This document shows positions 10,800 through 21,108 of a DNA stretch of 64,000 nt, in pieces. A program made the position numbers and the translations under genes. Source of the stretch: Leptodontidium sp. MPI-SDFR-AT-0119 (lineage: Eukaryota > Ascomycota > Leotiomycetes > Helotiales > Leptodontidiaceae); assembly GCA_020726505.1 (NCBI GenBank), contig JAHLEZ010000003.1, positions 3,100,001-3,164,000 of the forward strand. Reading direction: 5' to 3'. Every line of letters begins with the position of its first letter. Within the stretch, counting starts at the first letter, position 1. The notes under the pieces were generated by a model, which was given only the letters and a program-made list of their open reading frames with translations, was not told the origin of the DNA and made no database searches.

Positions 10800-11340
10800 T
10801 GGCCGAGATAGAGATCCGAAGGGGGAAAAAGGCTTGACTGGTCCTCGGAGGAGTTGGGCTCAGGAGAGAACTGGGTTCGGTCTCACGTGACGCGCCAAGA
10901 CTGCAGGATGTAACAATCCCCTGCAACCAAAATCAATAATAAAGCTTCCATAAAACTACAAAGTGAATTTTCGAGATCATTCTTGACAAAAAGGATAATA
11001 ATTTTGAAGGATAATCACGTGCAAAGCTAACCTCATCTGCCCCGGTTCCCCACAAGTTCCCCCCAACGAGAAACGATGAACTCAAGAAGTTTCTTTTCTT
11101 GGCCAAGGGGCTAACTAGCCTGGACGTTGCCTACATCACCGCCACTGAAGGGGGCAAAACAGAAACAGGATTCAGAAACAGATTTCTAGAACATCATCTT
11201 AGATATCCAAAACAAATCGAAAAGCTCATTGGCATTTCTGAAATAAAATATGTAAGTCAACCCCGGATTCCAGTCCTACTCAAGTCCCCACTCCTGAACT
11301 CTGTACAGTGGATATCAACTTCACCTTCGCTCCCCTCGAG
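10800..11340. other. intergenic and probable 5' leader of the A-T-R-R gene
   Basis: No gene seen. A GTAAGT at 11252 and a TGTACAG ending at 11308 could mark an intron in the untranslated leader of the downstream gene. Confidence 0.4.
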
Positions 11341-14300
11341 ATGCCTCCCTCCGAGACCGGGAACGGCTCCGCAGGGCTCAATGGCGATGATAGTGGCAAA
11401 GACACATCTACCAAATTCCAAAGCAACGGCACGAATGGAATTGCATCAGAAACTCACGAGTTGTCGTCCTCACTTTCCAATGGCGGTGAAGCGACTCTCA
11501 AATCGAGGAAGTCAAAACAAACACGCATTCTCGATATCACGAAGGACCTTTCAGCTCTCATAACTCAACAGATGAGGACGACTCCCGATGCTGTTGCTCT
11601 CGAAGATGAGACTGCGAGTTTGACTTACAGCGAGCTAGATGTCGAGGTCACGGATCTGGCCAATCGACTGCGCGAGCATGGCGTTGGACGGGATAGCCTC
11701 GTGGGGGTACTTCTAGGACGAAGTGCCAATTATGTAATTGCTTGCCTTGCCGCTCTTCGTGCTGGAGGTGCATTTCTGGTATTAGGTAAGTGAATTACGA
11801 TTTCAATCAGTTGAAGTGGGAGAGTTTTCATGGTCATGTTCTCAATTGTCAACATGAACATGGCACTGAAGAGAAGACATGAAACTCCTTATTACCCGAG
11901 AGAGAATTATGCTAAACGAAAACAGAACTTGCATATCCACCCAGTCTTCTGGCAGATGTCATCGACGATGCCAAACCAGTTGTGGTTATCACGAATGCAA
12001 CGCAAGCCAGCCAGATCAACGCAGATATTCCTCTGATGATCATCGACGAGCTTGAGAAAGGCTCCTATACACCATCGGAACATCTGAAGAAATCTCCTTT
12101 ACCGTCTGAGAATGATTTGGAGCGCCTTGCTTTCGTATCATACTCCTCGGGAACGACTGGAAAGTAAGTCTCGGTGACTTGTGTATATCACTGACAGGTG
12201 TATTGACCTCAGTCTACAGGCCTAAAGGAATTGCAAACCCACACATGGCACCAGTCCTCTCGTATGATCTAAGATTCCGACTTAGTGATCTATCACCCGG
12301 GGATAGAGTTGCATGCAACGTTTTCTTCATCTGGGAAATGCTACGACCTCTTCTCAGAGGCGCAACTGTAGTCTGTGTTCCAGACGAAGCCAGTTATGAT
12401 CCAGTAGCGCTGGTGGAACTACTCTCGAGACGCGAAGTCACGGAAACTCTCATGACGCCCACTCTCCTAGCTGCTTGCCTATCAAGACATTCAGACATCC
12501 AAGCCGATCTTCCCAAACTCCGCACTTTATGGTTTAACGGCGAAGTAGTCACTACCGATCTTGCCCGGCGCGCTATCAAAGCTCTTCCCTATACCCGCCT
12601 GCTCAACTGCTACAGTGCCAGTGAAACGCACGAGATTGCCTGTGGAGATATCCGGGAGATAATCGACAACGAGGCGCCATTCTGCCCTGTCGGACCACCC
12701 ATGGATCCAGAACATATTTACATTCTAAACCAAGAGGGGAAGAAAGTCGATGCTGGAGTCCCTGGAGAGTTATTCGTAGGCGGATTACTACTTGCTCGAG
12801 GGTATCTTAACCTCCCAGAAACTACTGCTGAAGCATTTATACCGAATCCATTCGATCAGACTCCGAGGTCTCGTATGTACAGAACTGGAGATCTGGCACG
12901 TATGCTTCCATCGGGGATTCTTGAGATCACGGGACGTGTGGGAGCTATGATGAAGATTCGAGGTTACTCGGTCGTACCTGGCAAGGTTGAGAATGCCATT
13001 CTCGAGCTGTTGGCCGTTAAGCAATGCGCAGTCATTGCTCATGGTGAGGGGCTGGATAGACAACTGGTAGCTTACATCGTGCGTGACAAAGAAGACCCAG
13101 GTAAGATTCTTTTCCAGATGTTTGAGAGCAACCCTGGAGCATGTTCGTGGCTCCAAAAGCTCCCGGAACATTTACAATGACATAGAACACCTACTGATCC
13201 TGTGAAACAGGAGATCGACCAATCCCTATCATTGACGAAGCTGGCTACAGTCTTGCAGCGCGTAGAGCTTTGTCGGCCTCACTTGCACAATACATGATTC
13301 CTGCGTTGGTGAGAAATACCTTTCCCTTATCCTCGCCTAAACTATTTTGCCCAGTTCGAGGACTGAACTTCTCCCAACCTTCTTTTCCCAACACATCTTC
13401 GCGTCTTTGATACAACTCAAAACCACAGCTGACTTTATAATCTGTAGTGGGTTGAACTTGACGAGCTCCCAACCAACAGAGTCTCAGGCAAAGCAGATCT
13501 CAAACGTCTCCCTCCACCCGGTCTATCAATCTCCACAATGTTCAACCACACCAAAACCGAGCGTGACAACAGCATCAGTATCGAAGCAGTCGCTGAGATC
13601 TGGGCCACATCTCTCAGTGTTCCCTTCACCTCTGTCACAAAGGAGCACACCTTCTTCGACCTAGGAGGCCACTCACTCACCCTTGCCGATCTGGCCACTC
13701 GAATGTCAAGAACCTTCGGTATCTCCGTTCCAGTCTCAAGACTCGTGGTGAACCCGACTTTAGAGGGCCATTTGGAAGTCGTACGTGGTATTCGGGATGG
13801 ACACACTGCAGCTGTTCAGGCAGATCTACCTGCTGTTCTGCGTGCAGATGCTACCCTTGATGAGGATATTAAGTCTTCTGGGACTCCAATGCGCGCCCTC
13901 AAATCCGCTGACACCGTTCTCCTGACTGGTGCCACTGGTTTCCTCGGCGCCTTCCTCCTTGTCGACCTCCTCGAATCAACATCCGCTCGAGTCGTCTGCC
14001 TCGTCCGTTTCAACAGCCCCGAAGACGAAGATGCTCCCGCAGGCGTTGCTCGAATCCGTAGGAACTTGTTGGATCTCGGACTCTGGCAAGATTCTATCCT
14101 GGATCGCATTGAGGTTCTTCCTGGAAACTTGTCTCACAAAAGACTTGGCCTTGCTCCAGATCACTACAAAGAGCTCGTGTCGAGTGTTCAGGTCATCGTC
14201 CATGCTGGGGCGACTGTCAATCTGGTCTATCCGTATGCTGCTCTGCGGGATGCCAATGTTGGTGGAACGAGAGAGATCTTGCGTCTGGCTAGTGAGAGCG

Positions 14301-15808
14301 GTGCCACACTTCAATATGTCTCCACCAACGGAGTTCTACCACCATCGACATCAGCATGGCCTGAAAGCGCTATGATCGAAGTCGAGGATGTGCCAGATAA
14401 GTTGGTTGATGGCTATGGTCAGACAAAGTGGGTTGCAGAGCAGCTAGTCTACGAAGCTGGTGCTCGCGGTATGCCGGTTAGGATTCTGCGTGCAGGAACT
14501 ATCAGTGGCCACAGCACTTCCGGATCGACCAACACCTACGATCTCTTCACTGCCTTACTGGTAGAGTCGCTTCATCTCGGCTACTTCCCAAATATCGCTG
14601 GATGGCGAGCTGAGATGACACCAGTCGACTTTGTCAGCAAAGCCATCACCACTCTCGCCGACGACACTACCGCAGAAAACCGCATATTCCACCTCGGCGA
14701 CGCCAATCCCGTTGATACGCAATCCCTCTTCGACGATCTCAGCAAGCTCGGCTTTCCCACCAAGCCTCTCGAATGGAAAGACTGGGTGTCACTATGGACG
14801 GAGAAGCGCGGATCGCTGAAGAGAGGAGCCGGTGCATTCACAGCAGACATCCTCCGAGGCGGAATGCCAAGCGTCGAATTCCTAAGAGACATCACAATCC
14901 TGAACGATGAAGCTACCAAGCCTTCTCTCGCCAGTCTTCCACGCCCAAGCATTGACGTTAAGTTAGTCGAGACCTACGCTCGCCACTGGTATGCCCGAGG
15001 TTGGCTTCCACGACCCCCATTGCGCCTTAACCAAGCCAATGGCTTCGGCACCAAACTCACCAAGAAAGGCGCACTCAGCGGCCTCGTCGCCGTCATCACA
15101 GGAGCATCATCCGGAATCGGCGCCGCCACAGCAACAGCTCTCGCTCGCGAAGGAGCAAACGTCGTCCTAGCCGCACGCCGCACCGAGGCCCTCGAATCAC
15201 TTAAGAAGAAACTCTCCATCCACGGCGGGAAAGTGCTCGTGCACCAAACAGACGTCACTAAGAAAGAGCAAGTCGAGTCTCTAATCCGGACCGCAGAGGC
15301 AGAGCTTGGTCCAGTCGATATCCTGGTCTCGTGTGCGGGCGTTATGTATTTCACTATGATGGCAAACTGCCACACTGATGATTGGGAGAGGACTGTAGAT
15401 GTGAATTGCAAAGGTCTACTTCACTGCCTCTCGTCCACCGTCCCCGGGATGCTATCGCGCGGAAAAGGCCATATCGTAGCGATATCCTCGGATGCGGGGC
15501 GGAAGGTCTTCCCTGGCTTGGGCGTCTACTCTGCAAGTAAATTCTTCGTCGAAGCTACTTTGCAGGCTCTACGTGTGGAGACGGCAGGTTCGGGATTGCG
15601 CGTCACGAGTATCCAGCCTGGGAACGTGGCGACGGATTTGCTCGGCTTGTCGACGGATAAGGAGGCCATTAAGAAGTATGGTGAGCCGTCTGGTGCGAAG
15701 GTGCTTGATGCGGAGGATGTGGCGGGCTCGATTGTTTATGCGTTGATGCAGCCCGAACATGTCGCTGTTAATGAGGTGATGATTGAGCCGAGAGATGAGC
15801 CGATTTAA
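11341..15808 (+). CDS. NRPS-like A-T-R-R carboxylic acid reductase (glycine betaine reductase-like)
   Basis: Five exons (11341-11785, 11926-12163, 12220-13100, 13211-13308, 13448-15808) join in phase to 1340 residues. An adenylation domain spans about 65-575, with SSGTTGKPKG (A3), YRTGDLA (A7), the GRVGAMMKIRGYSV stretch (A8) and an NRVSGK lysine motif (A10). A thiolation domain follows with LGGHS and its phosphopantetheine serine at 630. A thioester reductase comes next (TGATGFLG at about 714, YxxxK at 877-881), then a second, short-chain dehydrogenase domain (TGASSGIG at about 1105, YSASK at 1248-1252). This A-T-R-R order is that of the fungal ATRR enzyme, known to reduce glycine betaine to betaine aldehyde and then choline with NADPH. 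Homology and order are clear. The substrate is inferred, because other acids can be used by relatives. The start at 11341 is the first ATG after a putative leader intron. Confidence 0.92.
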
Positions 15809-16385
15809 TCGGGAAGTTGGGGGTGATGGATGATGGATGATGGATGAGTTCATGGGGAATGCAAATCGAGGTGTTTATAGAAGTATAGAATGCAACATCG
15901 ATCGCGGTTTATGAATTTAGCAATTGTCTTTCAAGAAGCAATGTTTTGAATGTGGTTTAGGGAATTCATCTCAAGCCCATCAAGTTATCATTTATCTCTT
16001 GAAGCCAAAGGGATGACTTCACAATTTCAATGATAATTATGAGTTCAAAGCAGAACCACTTGCTCTCAATGAGAGCCGAGTGAGTCTCTATCTGGACCTT
16101 GATTCAAACCATGTCCCTCTCATCTAATCCTGCAGTGAATTTCCCGCCATTTCTCGAGTGAATCTTACACCAAATTCAGACAAGTGAATCGAGTTTTGTA
16201 AGGACATGACGAGTACTACGAGTACTATTAGCAAGTATTTTATAAGATCGCCTCTCAGCGACAGGTTCCTCCAGGTCGAGACCAACGCTTCGAACCCTTC
16301 ACAACAACCTAGTTCACACACCTCCAGCCTACAATCTTCACATCACGAATCTCGAGGAAATACTTGAGACACAGCATTCCTAGCT
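15809..16385. other. intergenic region
   Basis: Short AT-rich spacer between two genes on the same strand. It contains a direct repeat of GATGGAT just after the stop codon of the A-T-R-R gene (about 15825-15845). Nothing else recognised. Confidence 0.45.
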
Positions 16386-17474
16386 ATGGCCCCAGAATCC
16401 GAAACCTCGATTCCAAACAACGATGTCTCCCAACCAGGTCCAGAGACAGTCGATTTCCATCTCCAAAAAGCTCTCGACGCCTCCCTCACGACCTCCCACC
16501 CCGTCAGCCTCTTCTCTCTTCCCTCCTCCTCCTCACCCCTAAATACCACTGTCTCCCATCCCACTCTTCCTCAAATCACACCCCTCTCCACCACCACCCT
16601 CAACAACATTTTTCTCTACTCCGGCTCCTACAACCCACCCCACGCAGGGCACCTCGCCACAATCCAATACTTCCACACCCACCGGGCTCTCTTCCACATA
16701 ACCACACTCTTCATCTTCGCCGGCCCACCTAGCACAGTATCTGCCCGTCACAAGTCACATAACAGATTAATCCTCCCCCAGGATTTCAGGTACACACTCT
16801 TCGCCTCTGAACCTTTCATCGCATCCCTCATCACCTCGGGATGGCTGAAGATCCTGGTGGGCGATATGCAGGGGCATATATTTGTGTTGAGAGAGATGAC
16901 GGATGGGATTGCGAGGTGTGGGTGTGGGTGTGCAGGTGGTGTTAAATTGGTGGGGTTCTTGGGAGGGGATAAGTTGAGTAAGGAGAGTATGCCGCATGAA
17001 CGACCCGGGGAGCTGGTGGAGTGGGGACCGGTGGATGAGTTTTTGATTATGAATGCGAGGAGGCCTGTGGATTTTTATACTCCTGCTCCTGCTCCGGTTC
17101 TGGGTCAGGGAAGAGATAGGGTTGAAGCAGCGGTTAAGGCTGAGGTTGAGGATGAGAGAGAGCCAGATGATATACCAGGCTGTATACGCTGGGGGAGAGG
17201 TCCTATTGACACGGACACGGAAGCGAAGATCGGGAAGCTGTGGAGTTGAAGGGCGTTGACTGTTCCTGGTAAGCCGGTTATACGGTTCAGAGCTTCGGAG
17301 AGCATTGCGTCGAATGGAATTAGCTCGACGAAGATTAGGAGGGTTATGAATGAGGCGAAGGATGAGGAGTTATTGGACGAGTTGAGAGAGATGGTTCTTA
17401 GTCCGGAGTTGTTGGCTGAGTGGTTGAAGAAGGAACGGGAGGGGGAGAAGGAGAGCGAGAAGGCGTTTTTGTGA
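16386..17474 (+). CDS. NMNAT / cytidylyltransferase-like nucleotidyltransferase
   Basis: The N-terminal nucleotide-binding motif GSYNPPHAGH (residues 80-89) and a C-terminal ISSTKIR motif mark the cytidylyltransferase-like superfamily. In fungi this includes nicotinamide mononucleotide adenylyltransferases of the POF1 kind, which make NAD from NMN and ATP. The first 70 residues are Ser/Thr/Pro-rich and probably disordered. Read straight through, the frame meets TGA at 17247-17249, before ISSTKIR, and the same frame then continues to TGA 17472. A 51 bp intron (17240-17290, GTGGAG...TTCAG) would bypass the stop in phase and give 345 residues. The alternative is a nonsense mutation that removes the motif. 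I favour the intron but only modestly, because the donor is weak and a predicted beta strand would be lost. Confidence 0.7.
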
Positions 17475-17945
17475 GTGTGGTTTTGATAGGTGTTGGTGGG
17501 TGGTTGGGAGTTGGTGATTGATGGGAGTTTGCAGTGGATCAACGAGGCTGGGGTGGTAGCAATGCAGTCGATTTATACACACTTAAATCCTGATATAATC
17601 CTATAAGCTTTAGCCCAAGTAAATCTCTTTGCTTCGTGGTGACTTGAGGTTCTTCTAATAGCTTTGCATTCTCACTCCGATGTGACTGTGAGAAGCACTG
17701 CTTGAGCGTCAGCAGAAAGACCAACATCTCCCGTGCGACATTCCTTTTCCAGCACAGGCATAGAACAAACACAAGCAGAACCATCTGACAACAAATGCAA
17801 ATACCTATTGTACATTCTATTAGTAGCCGCTCATTTGTCATGCAACCAACCAAGTCTCATAAACAAGCCGGTTGTGGCCTTGAGGGTAAGAACCCCAGAT
17901 CTAGAAAGTCTAATCATCCCGCAACCCATGTATACAAATCTAGTC
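17475..17945. other. convergent intergenic region
   Basis: Lies between the 3' ends of the nucleotidyltransferase gene and the mitochondrial carrier gene. No gene recognised. Confidence 0.45.
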
Positions 17946-18924
17946 TCACAAAGCAGATTCCTCAACCGTATCCTTCCTCTTCGCCTTCAAATGCTCAAAG
18001 ACACTCATCATAATAATCGCACTAGGCACACTCCTCATGAGCGTAGGCAAGAAGCCCGCATAGAAACCCCTCAGTCCACTCTCCCTCATCACATTCTTAA
18101 CCACCTGCCTCAAGCCATCACGATCCGAGTTCCTCGTGCCCGTAACAACACCAGCCGCAGCTACCGTATCACTCGTAGCGACCTGGTACCTCGTCTTAAC
18201 CAGCTCGAGCGGATGGATAAACGCAGCTGACGTCCCAGCAGCAACACCAGCCGCACAAGCGATCTGAAACTCCACACTCCGTTCTGGCATACCGCGACGG
18301 ACATTCCCATACGTCGTCCACCAGAGAATGTTAAAAGGGATGTAACTCGCAATACCCATTACATAGCCTCTATAAAAACCACGGAAGCCTTCTTTGGCGG
18401 CGATGTTGCGCAGTTGGTAGAGGAGCTTGCCTTCTCGACCTGAGCGCGAGATCTGGAGACGTGCTTTTAGGACTTCCATGGGCGTGAAGAGGACGCTGCC
18501 TGCCAGCTCGGCGACGCAGCCTGAGAGTGCATCGTTGAGAGATCCGTCTCCTAGGTGAGGGAGGAGGGCGATTTGAGTGGCTTCTCGTGTGGTGAGGTAG
18601 AGTGCTGTTGCGGGTGTGACGGTCAGGATGGTGACGCCAATTCCTCGATAGTAGGCTTTCAATGGAACGGAGAGAACTAGATAGCCAGATAGTTAGCATT
18701 TATATAGAGAAAGAGTCAAAATCTCAGCTTGTCTTGAGATGAGATCGAGGGTGATCCAGCTCATGCTTGGTGGGGCAGACAAGCAAATAGGATTACATAC
18801 GAGGTCGCCGCGTCGAGGTCTGATATTGCACCGCGATGGTATCGAGCGGGTAGCAAGTGATCTTTGAGATGATGGAGCCCGTAGCACTGGCCCCTACATT
18901 TGCGATGAGACTTGCGACGTCCAT
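17946..18924 (-). CDS. mitochondrial carrier family (SLC25) transporter
   Basis: Two exons on the minus strand (18924-18801 and 18676-17946, intron 124 bp, GTATGT...TAG) give 284 residues, the usual length for three tandem carrier repeats. The repeat signatures are CYPLDTIAVQ (repeat 1), FTPMEVLKARLQ (repeat 2) and IHPLELVKTRYQ (repeat 3). Repeats 2 and 3 keep the P-x-[DE]-x-x-[KR] pattern. In repeat 1 the basic residue is replaced by Ala, so the matrix-side salt-bridge network is incomplete. Gly-rich FYRGY and FYAGF motifs after repeats 2 and 3 are typical. It would sit in the inner mitochondrial membrane. I cannot assign the substrate; the middle part recalls less-studied carriers such as the SLC25A44 or YMR166C groups. 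Confidence 0.88.
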
Positions 18925-19755
18925 TCCCCAATGACTTTGACAGGGGGAAGAAGATGTTGGAGGGAGACTCGAGGTGAACTACAAAGACTTCCACGTGAGA
19001 GAGAAAAATTCGAGGTTGTCGTGTCACGTGGATGATCTCGGCCCGGGAACAGCCGAGATCATGAATCGTGTTGATGGTGCTGCACCTTCAGGCTATGACC
19101 CATGCTGGGGAACAGAATCATTTTAATCACGATTAGTAGTCAATTTCACCAAAACAAGTTTGGACAATGTCAACTGGCTTTCCATTTGTCAGTTTTGGTC
19201 AGTCTCCAATCCATTCCACTACGCAGCATGCTTGGCAAAAAGTCAAGTAAGTCACAGCAGCAGAGCAGCTCACCCCAGCTTTTTCCAAAACTCAAGTAGT
19301 CATAGTCATCAAAAGGATTTATACATGAAATCATAAACCATCTCCTAAAGGCTCTATGCGGCGAGTCTTGAGCAATGTGACAACACCCAATCAACCAGCG
19401 TGGAAGTATCACATCTGGTGTCGCAACTTCGTAAGCGAGGCGAATTCTGATTGTCAACATCACAATACTAAGCTCTCGCCACAAGTTGATTAAAGCAACA
19501 ATAGCAAGCCTCATGACACTTGTACCTATCCCTTTCTATTGTGACTATATGCTCTTCCCATCCGTCCTGCACTGCAATCGCTCCAATAATTTTTTCTTGC
19601 CGTACTTCATGTTCTCATTCCTTTTCCCTTCACTTCGCAACTTTAAAACCACACAGTCGTCACAGCAGAACAGAACCATCCCAACAGATAAACACTATTC
19701 GCAGCAACCCGCAAACCATCTTTCAATACTCAAGACCTAGAATCCGTCCTTGAAG
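18925..19755. other. intergenic region
   Basis: Divergent spacer between the carrier gene and the secreted-protein pseudogene. No gene recognised. A CACGTG-type box pair lies near 18990-19030, close upstream of the carrier start. Confidence 0.4.
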
Positions 19756-21108
19756 ATGTTCTCTACACTCATCTTCTGTGCAGCAGTCCTCCTCACTTTC
19801 CAAGCAAGCATAACCTCAGCCTCAGCTTCCGCAATCGAAAACCTCGCATTCTAGGGCGTCTGGATCAGTGCAGGAAGCAACGCATCGATCTTGCGAGTTT
19901 GTCCCCCCTCCCTTCCCATCCCTCTCTCCCACTTTTTCTGCCCCTCCACCCCTCCCTCATCCATTCCTATAGATACCGTCCCCACCGTCTATCCTCCCAG
20001 CTGACCCCAACCTCCGAAAAGTTCGAAAGCACACTCATAATCCCCTCTTCCTCTCCCGACACCGGCACAGAAGACAACATCCAAGCATTTTGGCCCGGTC
20101 TCGAGCCCACAGACAACGACGGCGTGTTCCAGAATGTAGTTACAAATCAGGGTGGTGAGGCAGGGGAGTGGTATCTCTTGCCGTTTTCGTGCTGCAGGTA
20201 TGTATTCATTATTTTCTATCTCCCCCTCCCTGGCCCTCTTTCTTTATCTTCCTCCTATGGTTTCCACTTAAAATGGTATTTTGATGGAAAGGGATGGCTG
20301 ATGTGTGAGTATCTAGTCCGGCAAAGGCACTTACGTCACAAATGAGAGGTATGTCTGACTTGACGATTCCACCATTCTCTTTAACGAGAAAAAATAAGAG
20401 AAAATAAGAGAGAAGCAATTATTGACGAGAGAATAGTACATCCTGGCGACTCACTAACGAATATCTTCGCACTCGACGTCCCGAGCGGGAAATGGTACGA
20501 TAACTACCTCGTCACGCCCAGTCCTGCTGGTGTAGATCGAGAAGATGGCGCTGTGCCCTATGGAGGGGGGTTTACATTTGATCCTAGAGTTGATGGTATG
20601 TTCAAAATCCAACCCGATCCTCTTGATACATCTCTGCAGTTTCAGCATTGTTTTTGTTGGTGGGAACTTTGGAAGTACTGGGGGGCTTTGAGGATTTTTG
20701 ATGGCTAATATATATCTGGTGACTAGCTGCACTCAAACACAAACCCCTCACCAGCACACTAATGACGATTGAACTCCAAGAGAGAGGGAAGTGGAATTTC
20801 GGCACTGTGGAATGGAGAAATATACTTGTCGAAGCTAATACCACGGAGACGAAATGGTGCGAAGAGTAAGCCTTTCCCTTTACCCCCTCCCATATTCTCC
20901 ATCTTGCAGGAGATGTGCTCGTATATACATGTAGAAGGGAACAAGAGGTTCGTTTTATGCTGATGGGATATTCTGCAGCGGGCCAGTACTAGCCGGTGGA
21001 CAGGGTTTCAAGAGGAGCTGCTCCATGCCGACGTGGCATACGGTTGGGTCGACGACAACGTGTCATATTGCACAGATGATTTTCGAGGGCCCAGATGATG
21101 CGGAGTGA
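19756..21108 (+). pseudogene. secreted beta-sandwich-type protein, copy 1, in-frame stop
   Basis: Six exons (19756-19896, 20001-20197, 20317-20348, 20437-20595, 20727-20865, 20979-21108) join in phase to 266 codons. Codons 1-25 encode a signal peptide. Codon 33 is TAG (19852-19854), in a context (Phe-stop-Gly-Val-Trp) where TGG to TAG is likely. The rest is open. Conserved blocks shared with two other copies at 43-44 kb and 46 kb are FESTLIIP, FWPGLEPxxxxxVFQNVV, EWYLLPFSCC, VHPGDSLTNIF, GGGFTF, VEWRNILVEA and a final TTTC. The pattern of strands and the WxGL...Q block faintly resemble eqolisin (peptidase G1) or ConA-like folds, but I cannot confirm either. Without readthrough only the signal peptide is made. 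Confidence 0.68.

Noticed and set aside
11099..11307. Upstream extension of the A-T-R-R gene
   Set aside because: A frame opens here but reads as random sequence and is separated by a probable leader intron. The ATG at 11341 gives a sensible N-terminus.
17247..17249. Programmed TGA readthrough in the nucleotidyltransferase
   Set aside because: The known fungal readthrough context is TGA followed by CTA. Here TGA is followed by AGG.
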